Below, in pieces: positions 33,606-42,997 of a DNA stretch of 64,000 nucleotides. The translations under genes were made by a program, and so were the position numbers. Source of the stretch: Fibrobacter sp. UBA4223 (GTDB lineage Bacteria; Fibrobacterota; Fibrobacteria; Fibrobacterales; Fibrobacteraceae); contig DFTB01000017.1 of the NCBI GenBank assembly GCA_002382975.1, positions 124,001 to 188,000 of the forward strand. Direction: 5' to 3'. Under the pieces are notes generated by a model, which ran no database searches, was not told the DNA's origin, and saw only the letters and a program-made list of their open reading frames with translations. Numbering within the stretch: the first letter of the stretch is position 1; the number at the start of each line of letters is the position of its first letter.

Positions 33606-35597
33606 ATGTCGCAGCCTGTCCGGAACATCGCCATCCTTGCCCATGTGGATGCGGGCAAGACCACCTTGTCGGAACGGATTCTGTTCACGGCAGGGGAGGT
33701 GCGTCGTCCGGGCCGCGTAGAAGAAGGCCTTGCCACCATGGACTACCTGCCCGAAGAAAAGGACAGGGGCATTACTATCGAAAGCGGCGTGGCCCACTTT
33801 GAGTGGAAGGATACCTGGTTCAACTTTATCGATACGCCGGGTCACGTGGATTTTGGTGCCGAGGTGGACACGGCCCTCACGGCGGTGGAAGGGGCGATTC
33901 TTGTGGTGAGTGCCGCAAGCGGTGTGGAGACCCAGACGGTGGCCGCTTTCAAGAAGCTCCGGGAGGCGGGCGTTCGGACGATTTTGTTCGTGAACAAACT
34001 GGACAATCCCGACTATTCCCTGGACGAAACCCTTATCAACATCGAAGAGGTTCTGGGTGTGCGTCCGGTGCTCATGACGCTGCCGGAATATCGGGACGGC
34101 AAGATGACCGGCGTGCTGGACGTGCTGAGCAAAAGCCGCCTGGAACATTCCGCTACCGGCGAAGAGGTGGTGGACGAAGGCTGGAACGTGGATGACGGCT
34201 GGGACCAGGCCCACGACCTGAAAAAGCATTACGCCGAGGCGGTGGAATTTGCCAGCAATTTTGACGACGAGATTTTGAAACTGGCCATGGAAGGGAAACC
34301 TGTGCCGGCGAAGATTCTTTTGCGGGGGCTGAAGGCCCTGGCGGCAAGCGATGATTACGCCCTGTGCTATGCGGGCTCTGCCATGGAAGGTTTTGGCGTG
34401 CGGAGCCTCACGACGGCGCTGACTTTCTTTTTGCCAGAGGTGCCTGCCTTTGACAAGGGCGAACTTGGCCAGGTGATACGCCTCAGGTATTTCAAGGGTG
34501 TGGGGGAGATTTCCATATTCCGGAGCCACACGGATTTGGAGCGCAAGGCATGGCCTGCGGGCTTTGAGTTTTCGAGACTGAAGGCGAACCTGCTGGTGCC
34601 AGTAGATGAAATCCGTGCAGGCGATATTTACGCGATGCGCACGCCTTTCGAGACGGAACTGGGAGAGGTGATTTGTGTTAATTCGGAATTCGGAGTTCGG
34701 AATTCGGAAAGTGTCAGGAACCAGGATGACGTTCCTCAAGCCTCGAACCCCGAGCCTCGAGCCTCCCTCCGCGACAAGTACCAGCCCCTTTTGCAGACCC
34801 GCGTGGAGTGCCTGGGTTCCGAGGACTTTTTGCATGTGGACAAGAGTCTGAACATGCTGGGCCGTATGGATCCCAGTTTCCGCGTCCAGAAGGATGACGG
34901 CGGTTTCTGGTACTTGCATACCGTAGGCGAGGTGCAGCTGGATGTGCTGCTTTCGCGCCTGAAGCGGGAATTCGGTTGCGAAGTGAAGGCGGGTAGCCCC
35001 GAGGTGCGCTGGCAAGAGCGTTTATGTCGTGAGGTGGGTCCCGTGGAAAATTCGTTCCAGCTTGGGCCCCACAAGATTTCTATCAAGCTTTCGGCGACGC
35101 CTTTGGAAGGCGATGCCCACGACATACGGCTTTCTGCGGAATTTTTGGAGACGGCTCCCCGCGAGATTCTGGCCGGCGTCCGCTCGGCCCTGCTGGAATC
35201 TGCTGAAGTCGGGATTCTCGGCAAGGGAGCGCTGGTAGGCGTGCGTTTCGAGGTCCACGAGTTCACTTGGACCGAGGGGGCGCTTCCGCCCATGATCAAG
35301 AAGGCCTGTGCCGATGCGGTTACAAAGCTGATCAAGCCCGCCGATGTGGAACTTTACGAGCCCATCATGGAACTTTCGCTGGAATGCCCCGTAAACTTTG
35401 CAGGTCTTGTCACTGGCGATATCCAGGCCCGCGACGGCAAGGTGAAAGAAATCGGCGGCGACGGCAAGACCCACTTTTTGAAGGCGGAAGTCCCGCTACG
35501 CAAGATTTTCGGCTATGCTACCGGCGTTCGCAGCATCAGTAAGGGTACTGCGCTTTATAGTATGAAGTTGCTCGGGTATAGACCGTCGACCGTTTGA
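33606..35597 (+). CDS. EF-G-like translational GTPase (TetM/FusA2-type paralogue) with heptamer-encoded insert
   Basis: 663 residues. GTPase motifs: AHVDAGKTTLSER (G1), DRGITIES (G2), DTPGHVDF (G3), NKLDNPD (G4). Domains II-V follow (FDKGELGQVIRLRYFKG; EVQLDVLLSRLKREFG; MELSLECPVNFAGLVTGDIQ). The TetM-like layout, the short length and the absence of rpsL/rpsG/tuf neighbours suggest an EF-G paralogue or ribosome-protection-type factor. Residues 359-388, between domains II and III, are encoded by two heptamer arrays (34680-34707 and 34734-34768) and read NSEFGVRNSE and then QASNPEPRASL. Homologues should pass directly from ELGEVICV to RDKYQPLLQTRVE. Confidence 0.85.
   Translation: MSQPVRNIAILAHVDAGKTTLSERILFTAGEVRRPGRVEEGLATMDYLPEEKDRGITIESGVAHFEWKDTWFNFIDTPGHVDFGAEVDTALTAVEGAILVVSAASGVETQTVAAFKKLREAGVRTILFVNKLDNPDYSLDETLINIEEVLGVRPVLMTLPEYRDGKMTGVLDVLSKSRLEHSATGEEVVDEGWNVDDGWDQAHDLKKHYAEAVEFASNFDDEILKLAMEGKPVPAKILLRGLKALAASDDYALCYAGSAMEGFGVRSLTTALTFFLPEVPAFDKGELGQVIRLRYFKGVGEISIFRSHTDLERKAWPAGFEFSRLKANLLVPVDEIRAGDIYAMRTPFETELGEVICVNSEFGVRNSESVRNQDDVPQASNPEPRASLRDKYQPLLQTRVECLGSEDFLHVDKSLNMLGRMDPSFRVQKDDGGFWYLHTVGEVQLDVLLSRLKREFGCEVKAGSPEVRWQERLCREVGPVENSFQLGPHKISIKLSATPLEGDAHDIRLSAEFLETAPREILAGVRSALLESAEVGILGKGALVGVRFEVHEFTWTEGALPPMIKKACADAVTKLIKPADVELYEPIMELSLECPVNFAGLVTGDIQARDGKVKEIGGDGKTHFLKAEVPLRKIFGYATGVRSISKGTALYSMKLLGYRPSTV
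34680..34768 (+). repeat. Two heptamer arrays inside the EF-G paralogue
   Basis: AATTCGG, AATTCGG, AGTTCGG, AATTCGG at 34680-34707, then after 26 bases CCTCAAG, CCTCGAA, CCCCGAG, CCTCGAG, CCTCCCT at 34734-34768. Both unit types also occur between genes elsewhere (21427, 14099). The reading frame stays open throughout. Confidence 0.85.
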
Positions 35598-35612
35598 TTC
35601 GACAAAGGAAAA

Positions 35613-36020
35613 ATGATGATTGAAAAAATGAAAGTGCTGGGCCTCGTCGTTGTTCTGGCTGGCTCCATGGCGTGTGCGGGTTCCAAGAACGGAGAGGATG
35701 TAAAGAATGCTGTCAAGAGGTTTTTTGGCGTGCGGGAATACGCCGAGTTGGTGGACGAAGAAAACGACGATGTGTATTTTCTCGGCCGGGCCGATCTCTT
35801 TGTCTATCCCACGTTAAGTTTCGGCCGGAGTTACGGGCATTACGTATTTGAAAAGGTGTATTCGTCGCTGGACGATATCCGCCTGGATGGCGAAATGGAT
35901 TACCGTTCCTTTGTCAGTTCGCCGTACACGATTCTTAAGGCGGGAAAATCCATGGTGCTGAGAAAAGCCGAAGGGAAGTATTTCTCGTACAACTTTAAAG
36001 AGAACTTATCTGCGAAGTGA
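35613..36020 (+). CDS. Small lipoprotein or secreted protein, unknown function
   Basis: 135 residues. Signal peptide with a Cys at SMAC-AG (MKVLGLVVVLAGSMAC); a fair lipobox. AAAGGA at 35604-35609 supports ATG 35613 or 35616. The mature part has FFGVREYAELVDEENDDVYF and ends in LRKAEGKYFSYNFKENL. No family recognised. It starts 15 bases after the EF-G paralogue. Confidence 0.65.
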   Translation: MMIEKMKVLGLVVVLAGSMACAGSKNGEDVKNAVKRFFGVREYAELVDEENDDVYFLGRADLFVYPTLSFGRSYGHYVFEKVYSSLDDIRLDGEMDYRSFVSSPYTILKAGKSMVLRKAEGKYFSYNFKENLSAK

Positions 36021-36090
36021 CGAAAAACGCCCTCGAATGTGATCGGGGAAAATTTGTAAAGCGAGTGTTGAGAAAGAAAGTGGTTGTAAA

Positions 36091-36927
36091 ATGAATTACG
36101 CGGTGTGTAGATACATTCTTTTGGCTTGCATCTTACTGTTTTGTATTTCGTGTAGTACCGATGAAGTCTCTTCTTCGGTTGCATCTTCGCAATCGCCTCG
36201 AATAGAAGATATCCCGACGAAAAATCTCAGGAGCTCCTCGAGTGCGGCACTCTCGAGTAGTTCCTTTGGACAGTTCAACGATTCTATACCGTATGGCGAA
36301 CTGGTAGATATGCGTGATGGCAAGTCTTACAGGACGGTGCTGATTGGTGACCAACTCTGGATGGCGGAGAACTTGAATTACGGGGATTCCGTAAGTATTC
36401 CGAGCCTGAAGGGAAATACCTGGTGCGGTGGTGGCGATTCCCTCAAAAACGATTGCGGCATATATGGAAGGCTCTATACATGGGCTGCTGGTGGCGAATT
36501 GTGCCCTGAAGGTTGGCGCATGCCCAGCATGGAAGATTTTATGACCTTGGCGAAGAACTTTGGCGGGATGGCGTTTGCCGGAGAAGCGCTGAAGTCTGAT
36601 GCTGTTGGTTGGAGAAAACTGGGCGGATCGAATGCTTCGGGCTTCTCGGCGCTCGGTGCCGGTTACCGCCGTCACGATGGCGATATTTTGGAAATCAACA
36701 ACAAGGGAGTATTCATGACGAGTTCTGTCGGGTATCGCGAGGATCCGATGGATCCTTGGCGAGGAACCGCCGACATGGATGTCTTTGTCGTTACGGACGA
36801 TCTGGTCAGTGCCGAATTTGGAAGGTGTGTGTATAGCGAAGGGCTGTCTATCCGCTGCATCAAGGACGATGAATATGGCGAAGGGCGGATTATTACCGAA
36901 GGCGATGACCCCGGAGAAGACGAGTAG
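36091..36927 (+). CDS. Lipoprotein with FISUMP domain
   Basis: 278 residues. Lipobox CISC (LLFCISCSTD), a Ser-rich linker (LRSSSSAALSSSS), then the Fibrobacter succinogenes major paralogous domain at about 70-265: MRDGKSYRTVLIGDQLWMAE, YGRLYTWAAGGELCPEGWRM-type core, and GFSALGAGYRRHDGD. The domain occurs in dozens of copies in Fibrobacter and, less often, in Bacteroidota; its function is unknown, although it is surface-exposed in many proteins. The four Cys in the core (WCGGGDSLKNDCG, ELCPEGW) are typical. It is the best lineage marker in the window. Confidence 0.92.
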   Translation: MNYAVCRYILLACILLFCISCSTDEVSSSVASSQSPRIEDIPTKNLRSSSSAALSSSSFGQFNDSIPYGELVDMRDGKSYRTVLIGDQLWMAENLNYGDSVSIPSLKGNTWCGGGDSLKNDCGIYGRLYTWAAGGELCPEGWRMPSMEDFMTLAKNFGGMAFAGEALKSDAVGWRKLGGSNASGFSALGAGYRRHDGDILEINNKGVFMTSSVGYREDPMDPWRGTADMDVFVVTDDLVSAEFGRCVYSEGLSIRCIKDDEYGEGRIITEGDDPGEDE

Positions 36928-36929
36928 TA

Positions 36930-38306
36930 CTACCAGTATTTATCCGTCTCGTCAAAATGATTCCTGCGCTCGGTTTTCTTGCAGCGGTCCGATGCGAAAC
37001 CGATAAGCTGGTAGTCATATCGCTTGTATGAATATGCTGTTGACATGAAGATGTCGCGATCCTCGACAAAATAGATGTTTTTTGCCGTGGTGGACTTTGC
37101 CTTTTCTAGTTTGAGGAAGTCCTCGCTTGTGATGACCGGATACCAGTTCCAGTCGGGTGCGCACTTGTATGTTACGGAATCGAACGTTGCGTAATCCATC
37201 TTTGCCGCGGTATCGCCGTAGCATAGGCCAATCTCCTTTTCGAGAGCCGTGGCCGTGCGCCATACAAACGAGGTGTCGCAGTCACCGCTTACCTGCTTGA
37301 TGTCACAATAAAAGATTTCGTCCTTATACTTGCTGCTTTCGCTGATGATCGTTATCGGCTGGAAGGCGATGTCGCTGCTGCATTTGCCGAAACCGTAGAG
37401 CTGTGAGGGAATATTGCCTAGCCAGGAGTTTACGCTGGTAAGGGTGCAGTCGTAGTGGATAGTGGCGATACCACAGTATCCGGCGGTCAGGATCTTCAAT
37501 TCCAGGGAGCCCCAGTAGCCTTCCTTCTTATAGGTGCTTATCATGGAATCGAGAAGGGCTAGTGACTTGGCCTCGATGGAATTTGCAAAGTCGCTTACAG
37601 CGATAAGGGCGTCTCCATCGTTAAAGGAACCGTCTTCCTTGAAACTTTCCGCAAGGCTGGTTTTTATCTGCTGGTATTCGTCGGGCGATTTGTCCCCTCG
37701 GATGATATACCAGGGATACCAGAGGATAGGGACGTAGTTGAAGGCCTGTCCCGAATAGTATGAGAAAACGAGTGGGCTGAAATCCTCGTAGTCGAAGATG
37801 TTTGTCTGCAGCAGCATCTCTCTCTCGAACTCGCGCAGGCTCGTGTATTTTGCGGTCTCGAGAGGATAGTCGTGCTTCAGGTAAAGTTCCTTGATTCTCG
37901 GGACGAGCATGGTGCTGAGGAAGGTGACTCCGACATCGTTGCGCCATCCTAGATCGGTGATGGTGTTGAACGTGACGGAAGCTTTTCCGGATTTACCCTT
38001 GGCAACGACTTCGAACAGGGCTATGTCGGTCTTGAGGTCCGTCTTTGGAAAATGATAAGTGTGTTTCTTCTGCGGGTCGGGAGTCCCGTAGACGGTATCG
38101 CCCTTGGGCTTGAGTTTGTCGTTTAGGCAGACAAAGTAGAACTCCTCGATTTCCAGGTCGGGATCAATCATGGCAGTCGCGTTTATCTGCCTATTGCTAG
38201 TACTGTATTTTGATTCCTTCGCCGTCTCGGTCTTGGTGTCGAGACTGTCGGTTGTTCCGCAGGCAACAAGGATCAACCCTGCGAGCGCAAGGAGGATGTT
38301 TTTCAC
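36930..38306 (-). CDS. Large lipoprotein, unknown function
   Basis: 458 residues, lipobox LVAC (LAGLILVACGTT). The N-terminal region (about 25-130) has beta-type strands (MIDPDLEIEEFYFVCLNDKL), the middle is helical (TSLAESFKEDGSFNDGDALI), and the last third holds several Cys (CGIATIHYDCTL, FYCDIKQVSGDCD). No family recognised, probably Fibrobacter-specific. Its ATG overlaps the stop of the upstream lipoprotein gene by four bases, so the two are co-expressed. Confidence 0.7.
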   Translation of the reverse strand: MKNILLALAGLILVACGTTDSLDTKTETAKESKYSTSNRQINATAMIDPDLEIEEFYFVCLNDKLKPKGDTVYGTPDPQKKHTYHFPKTDLKTDIALFEVVAKGKSGKASVTFNTITDLGWRNDVGVTFLSTMLVPRIKELYLKHDYPLETAKYTSLREFEREMLLQTNIFDYEDFSPLVFSYYSGQAFNYVPILWYPWYIIRGDKSPDEYQQIKTSLAESFKEDGSFNDGDALIAVSDFANSIEAKSLALLDSMISTYKKEGYWGSLELKILTAGYCGIATIHYDCTLTSVNSWLGNIPSQLYGFGKCSSDIAFQPITIISESSKYKDEIFYCDIKQVSGDCDTSFVWRTATALEKEIGLCYGDTAAKMDYATFDSVTYKCAPDWNWYPVITSEDFLKLEKAKSTTAKNIYFVEDRDIFMSTAYSYKRYDYQLIGFASDRCKKTERRNHFDETDKYW

Positions 38307-39025
38307 GGTTCCTCCTCTATGGCTGCGAACATGGCGTTGGGAATGACTTCCCTGCAGTTGATATGCCCGAGCTGGATATCGGTATCCAGCGTGATGTGCT
38401 TGTTCTTGATCTTTAGGTTAAATGCGTGGTTCTTGGTGTATTCGGAACAGTCGCCGTTATAGAACTGGACGAACTTGATTGGCGTAAAGGTGAAATCTTC
38501 CGGCTCTATCACGAGAACCTGGGAGTAGTCGCCCGAGCGCAAGATGATTTTTTCGGCTGTCTTGCAACTGAAATCCTCACAGCCGAATATGTCGAGATAG
38601 AAGTCGTCAACGCGTGCAGTTGACCAGTAGGGCCTATCGCTCTCCCAGTAGTTGGAATTTGTCACTTTCATTTCGAAGTGGGCTTTCAATGTAATCGGGT
38701 TCGGGAATTTGTCTATCCCCAAGGAGAATATGACCATGCTTGCGGCGGCACTGTCGGATCTGGAAGCAAGCAGTTTGTCCTTGGGCGTGTAGTCCTTGAA
38801 CCGGTGTTCGTGCGAAAGTTGTTCGCTGTAGACTACGCCGCTTTCCCAGGGATGCGGTACCTGCTGGGAATCCTGGTAGAGGATAATGGAATCCAGGGCA
38901 GGGAGGTTCACTTCCTTTATCGTGAAACGGTTCAGAGTCGTTGTATAGTATTCGTATTCCGTTGTGCACGACCAGAATATGGTGGCGCACAGAGCAATAA
39001 AAGCTATACAGAAAAGGCGCTTCAT
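38303..39025 (-). CDS. Lipoprotein, unknown function, paired with the next
   Basis: 240 residues, lipobox FWSC (LCATIFWSCTTEYEYYTT). Mostly beta strands: LNRFTIKEVNLPALDSIILY, FEMKVTNSNYWESDRPYWS. No family recognised. First gene of a two-lipoprotein unit (ATGA overlap with the 458-residue protein). The two may form one surface complex; that is inference from the coupling. Confidence 0.7.
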   Translation of the reverse strand: MKRLFCIAFIALCATIFWSCTTEYEYYTTTLNRFTIKEVNLPALDSIILYQDSQQVPHPWESGVVYSEQLSHEHRFKDYTPKDKLLASRSDSAAASMVIFSLGIDKFPNPITLKAHFEMKVTNSNYWESDRPYWSTARVDDFYLDIFGCEDFSCKTAEKIILRSGDYSQVLVIEPEDFTFTPIKFVQFYNGDCSEYTKNHAFNLKIKNKHITLDTDIQLGHINCREVIPNAMFAAIEEEP

Positions 39026-39045
39026 ATTCTTGACTTTGGAACGGG

Positions 39046-39936
<891 letters not shown>

Positions 39937-39944
39937 TTCGCCCA

Positions 39945-39951
39945 CAATATA
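39945..39951 (-). promoter_or_regulatory. -10 element TATATTG before the DUF58 gene
   Basis: Minus strand, eight bases before the ATG, no Shine-Dalgarno; fits a leaderless mRNA. Confidence 0.5.
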
Positions 39952-39954
39952 CAA

Positions 39955-40226
39955 AGTTTACGGCTGTGAGGCAAACGGGGGCGTTGCGGGGGGAGAGCCC
40001 CCGCTAGAAGGGGTAGCGGATGACACGGCTAGATGGCGGGGTGGGACCCGCCATGACGACGTGGCAGAAGCGAGGGGAAGGCATTCCCCTAACCATAGAC
40101 ACTTTAAGAGGATCCTCGCCTTGGTTCGACGCAGCTTGCTTCGACAATGCTCAGCACAGGCATCACAGGTCGCGAGGATGACGAAAAAAGGAATCGCTCA
40201 GGATGACACTTCTTGAAACCTGCGGC
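39955..40226. repeat. Gene-free spacer with a chain of hairpins
   Basis: No coding frame is convincing here. The stretch carries successive palindromes: GCGGGGG/CCCCCGC at 39986-40004, TGGCGGG/CCCGCCA at 40034-40053, AGGGGAA/TTCCCCT around 40073-40089, and a long-range pair GATCCTCGC (40111-40119) with GCGAGGATG (40172-40180). The 16-base element CTTCGACAATGCTCAG (40139-40154) recurs inside trmB. It looks like one or two dispersed repeat elements, not a gene. Confidence 0.5.
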
Positions 40227-40296
40227 CCTAAAACCTAAGACCTATTACCTAGCCCCTAGCCCCTAGATCCTAGCCCCTAAATCCTAACCGCTAATA
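40227..40296. repeat. Ten-unit heptamer array CCTANNN
   Basis: CCTAAAA, CCTAAGA, CCTATTA, CCTAGCC, CCTAGCC, CCTAGAT, CCTAGCC, CCTAAAT, CCTAACC, GCTAATA: ten units without a break. The last unit holds the TAG stop codon (minus strand, 40291-40293) of the sugar transferase gene. It is the longest array in the window and shares units with 14147-14195. Confidence 0.9.
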
Positions 40297-41463
40297 CGCC
40301 CCTTCGCCCTTGAACACGACCTTGAAGGTCTTGAGGATGAGCTTGAAGTCGTCGGCCAGCTTGCCGCCGCGGCGGATGTAGTCGTTGTCCAGGCGCATCT
40401 GCCCTTCGAAGCTGATGTTGCTGCGGCCGCTGACCTGCCAGATGCAGGTGAGCCCGGGGGTTACGGAAAGGCGCATGCGGTGCCAGGGTTCGTAGGTTTC
40501 CACCTCTTCGGGGAGAGGCGGACGGGGCCCCACGATGGACATGTCGCCGTTGATGATGTTCACCAGCTGGGGCAGTTCGTCGAGGCTGAACTTGCGGAGA
40601 ATGCGACCGAAGGGGTAGATGCGGGGGTCGTTCTTGATCTTGAAGGTCTTGCCGCCAGTTTCGTTCAGGGCCATGAGTTCTTTTTTGCGTTCTTCGGCAT
40701 CGACATACATGCTGCGGAACTTGTACATGGTGAACAACGAGCCGTTCTTGCCCACGCGGGTCTGCTTGAAGATGATGGGCCCCTTGGGGTCGCTGATCTT
40801 TACGGCCAGGGCACAGAATAAAAGTACCGGCGAAAGGATAATCAGGCCCAGCAGGGCACCTGTAAAGTCCACGCACCGCTTGATGATGTGCCGAAAACGG
40901 ATCTTGTGGGGGTGGGGCCAGATATGGTCCATGTTCAGGCGGTCGACACGGAAGAAACTGCCATTGGTGCTGTTGAATTCTTTGATGGTGTCCGCCAGTT
41001 CTAAGTTGTCTTTTTCTTGGAGGCCGGTATAGAGGTAGGCCTTGAAGATGGGTTTCTTGGGCTTGTGTCGCAGGTTCTGGATTAGGCCCGCGTCGTTTAG
41101 CCTGTGGAGAATTTCTTTTCGGATGTTTTCCAGGGTGGAAAGGTCCGAATTCAGCAGGATGACACCGATACCGTTGCTGTCGGAAAGGTAGCCGATGACG
41201 TCGATGAACCGGAGGTGGGAGAACATGGTAAGGAGACTGATACGCCAGGTCTGCTCTACGGTCTGGTTCGGCCATGCCCAGCCCAGCAGGTCGAACTGAT
41301 GGGCGTAAATCTGGACAAAGATGAAAGGCTTGCGGGTGCGGTTTGCCCGCAAGAATTCCTCGTTCAGCCTGGCCCGGAAAAGCCTGGCCGGATAGACGAT
41401 GTTCTTTAGCCTCTGCTCCGTCAGAATGGAGTCAATGGCTGGATTTACCGATCCCTGTTCCAT
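40291..41463 (-). CDS. Polyprenyl-phosphate sugar phosphotransferase with degenerate GGDEF-like N-terminus
   Basis: 390 residues. The C-terminal bacterial sugar transferase domain (about 188-390) has the membrane hairpin VDFTGALLGLIILSPVLLF, then KRCVDF, FKQTRVGKNGSLFTMYKFRSM, IYPFGRILRKFSLDELPQL, and GPRPPLPEEV. It should move a sugar-1-phosphate onto undecaprenyl phosphate to start exopolysaccharide or O-antigen synthesis. The first 150 residues lack the usual four membrane segments; RFIDVIGYLSDSNGIGVILL resembles a worn GGDEF or nucleotidyl-cyclase-like fold, as in some sugar transferases of other phyla. The -10 TAGATTTA ends five bases before the ATG. Confidence 0.85.
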   Translation of the reverse strand: MEQGSVNPAIDSILTEQRLKNIVYPARLFRARLNEEFLRANRTRKPFIFVQIYAHQFDLLGWAWPNQTVEQTWRISLLTMFSHLRFIDVIGYLSDSNGIGVILLNSDLSTLENIRKEILHRLNDAGLIQNLRHKPKKPIFKAYLYTGLQEKDNLELADTIKEFNSTNGSFFRVDRLNMDHIWPHPHKIRFRHIIKRCVDFTGALLGLIILSPVLLFCALAVKISDPKGPIIFKQTRVGKNGSLFTMYKFRSMYVDAEERKKELMALNETGGKTFKIKNDPRIYPFGRILRKFSLDELPQLVNIINGDMSIVGPRPPLPEEVETYEPWHRMRLSVTPGLTCIWQVSGRSNISFEGQMRLDNDYIRRGGKLADDFKLILKTFKVVFKGEGAY

Positions 41464-41468
41464 GTCCC

Positions 41469-41476
41469 TAAATCTA
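41469..41476 (-). promoter_or_regulatory. -10 element TAGATTTA before the sugar transferase
   Basis: Minus strand, five bases before the ATG, no Shine-Dalgarno. Confidence 0.5.
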
Positions 41477-41493
41477 GAAAAAAGAGCCTGAGA

Positions 41494-41602
41494 GGTAATA
41501 GGTTTTAGGTTGTAGGTGTTAGGTTATGGATGCATGAGCATGGGCTTTGGGACCAAGATGCTTCTTGTAATCAGTAATTCTAGTAACTAGTAACTAGTAA
41601 CT
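41494..41602. repeat. Two heptamer arrays (GGTTNTA and AGTAACT)
   Basis: 41494-41528: GGTAATA, GGTTTTA, GGTTGTA, GGTGTTA, GGTTATG. 41568-41602: TAATCAG, TAATTCT, AGTAACT, AGTAACT, AGTAACT. They fill most of the divergent spacer between the sugar transferase and hom. Confidence 0.8.
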
Positions 41603-41628
41603 AGCCGCAGGGAGTAGCTCCTTTTTTC

Positions 41629-41636
41629 TACATTTT
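41629..41636 (+). promoter_or_regulatory. -10 element TACATTTT of hom
   Basis: Thirty bases before the hom ATG; TGGAG at 41655-41659 is the ribosome binding site. Confidence 0.5.
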
Positions 41637-41666
41637 CCGCCGTAAAATTCAAAATGGAGACGCCTT

Positions 41667-42956
41667 ATGTTGCGTATTGGTCTTATTGGAACGGGAACCG
41701 TCGGTGGCGGAGTTATCCAGATTCTGGAGCAGAAAATTGCCGAGTACAAGGAAAAGCTCGGTGTGGAGCTGGAACTGGCCTGCATTTGCGCCAAGTCCGA
41801 AGAGGAAGTGGCCCCCTACAAGGCAAAGGGCTACAAGGTTTCGACCAACGCCGACGAAATGATTGCCGGCAACGATATCGATGTGCTGGTGGAACTGGCC
41901 GGTGGCTACAATATGCCCCGCAAGTGGATTCTGGCCGCCCTTGAAAGCGGCAAGCACGTGGTGACCGCTAACAAGGCTCTTCTCGCCAAGTATGGTCACG
42001 AGATTTTCCCCCTGGCCGCCAAGAACGGACTGCACGTGCTGTTCGAAGCTGCCGTAGGTGGAGGCATTCCCATTATCCGCAGCCTGCAAGAAGGCCTGCT
42101 GGGCTCTACGGTAGAAAGCCTGAGCTGCATCATCAATGGCACCTGCAACTACATCCTTAGCCGCATGGCCGACGAAGGCCTGGACTTTGACGTGGTATTG
42201 AAGGACGCCCAGAAGCTGGGCTTTGCCGAAGCGGACCCCACCTTCGATATCGAAGGAATCGACTCCGCCCACAAGACGGCCCTGCTTGCAAGCCTCTGCA
42301 GCGGCAAGCGGGTGGATTTTGAAAAGATCCATGTGACGGGTATTTCCAAGATTACCGCCCAGGATATCGCCTTTGCCAAGGAAATTGGCTGTTGCGTAAA
42401 GCTCCTCGGTATCTATCATCGTGATGGCGACCGCGTGGATGCCCGTGTGCATCCCTGCTTTGTCTCTAACGAAAACCTGCTTTCCAACGTGAACGGCGTG
42501 ATTAATGCGGTTTACCTCAAGTGTGACAACCTGGGCGAAACGGTCCAGACCGGTGCCGGTGCTGGCCGCCTCCCGACGGCCTCTGCCGTGGTAGCCGACC
42601 TTGTGTCCTTGGCCCGCTCTGTGGACATGGGCAGCCGCAAGGCGCTCCCCATGGGCTGGTTCAATGTGGAAAATTCCGCCACGCTGGTGCCGATTTCGGA
42701 AACGTCCTCCCGCTACTACCTGCGCTTTACCTCTCGTGACGCCTGTGGCGTGCTTGCGAAGATTACCAGCATCCTTGCCGATAACAACATCTCCATCGAG
42801 ACCATCATCCAGAAGAATGTGAAGGACCCGGGCAAGGTTTCCATTGTGGTCATTACCGAAAAGACCCAGGACAGCAAGGCCTCGAAGGCGGTGGACGCTA
42901 TCGATGCCCTGCCCGAAATCGTGGAAAAGAGCCAGGTTATCCGTTTCCTGGTCTAA
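41667..42956 (+). CDS. hom: Homoserine dehydrogenase
   Basis: 429 residues. NAD(P)-binding GLIGTGTVGGGVIQIL at the start; VTANKALLAKYG and EAAVGGGIPIIRSLQEGL; the catalytic part NGTCNYILSRMADEG and EADPTFDIEGIDSAHKTALLA with the conserved Asp and Lys. The C-terminal ACT domain (about 350-429, TSRDACGVLAKITSILADNN) gives feedback control, usually by threonine. It reduces aspartate semialdehyde to homoserine for Thr and Met. Monofunctional: no aspartokinase part. Confidence 0.96.
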   Translation: MLRIGLIGTGTVGGGVIQILEQKIAEYKEKLGVELELACICAKSEEEVAPYKAKGYKVSTNADEMIAGNDIDVLVELAGGYNMPRKWILAALESGKHVVTANKALLAKYGHEIFPLAAKNGLHVLFEAAVGGGIPIIRSLQEGLLGSTVESLSCIINGTCNYILSRMADEGLDFDVVLKDAQKLGFAEADPTFDIEGIDSAHKTALLASLCSGKRVDFEKIHVTGISKITAQDIAFAKEIGCCVKLLGIYHRDGDRVDARVHPCFVSNENLLSNVNGVINAVYLKCDNLGETVQTGAGAGRLPTASAVVADLVSLARSVDMGSRKALPMGWFNVENSATLVPISETSSRYYLRFTSRDACGVLAKITSILADNNISIETIIQKNVKDPGKVSIVVITEKTQDSKASKAVDAIDALPEIVEKSQVIRFLV

Positions 42957-42983
42957 AAATTGGTTTCTGGACGGACCATTTTG

Positions 42984-42990
42984 TAGATTA
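42984..42990 (+). promoter_or_regulatory. -10 element TAGATTA before the second sugar transferase
   Basis: Seven bases before the ATG at 42998, no Shine-Dalgarno. Confidence 0.45.
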
Positions 42991-42997
42991 GGCCTGT

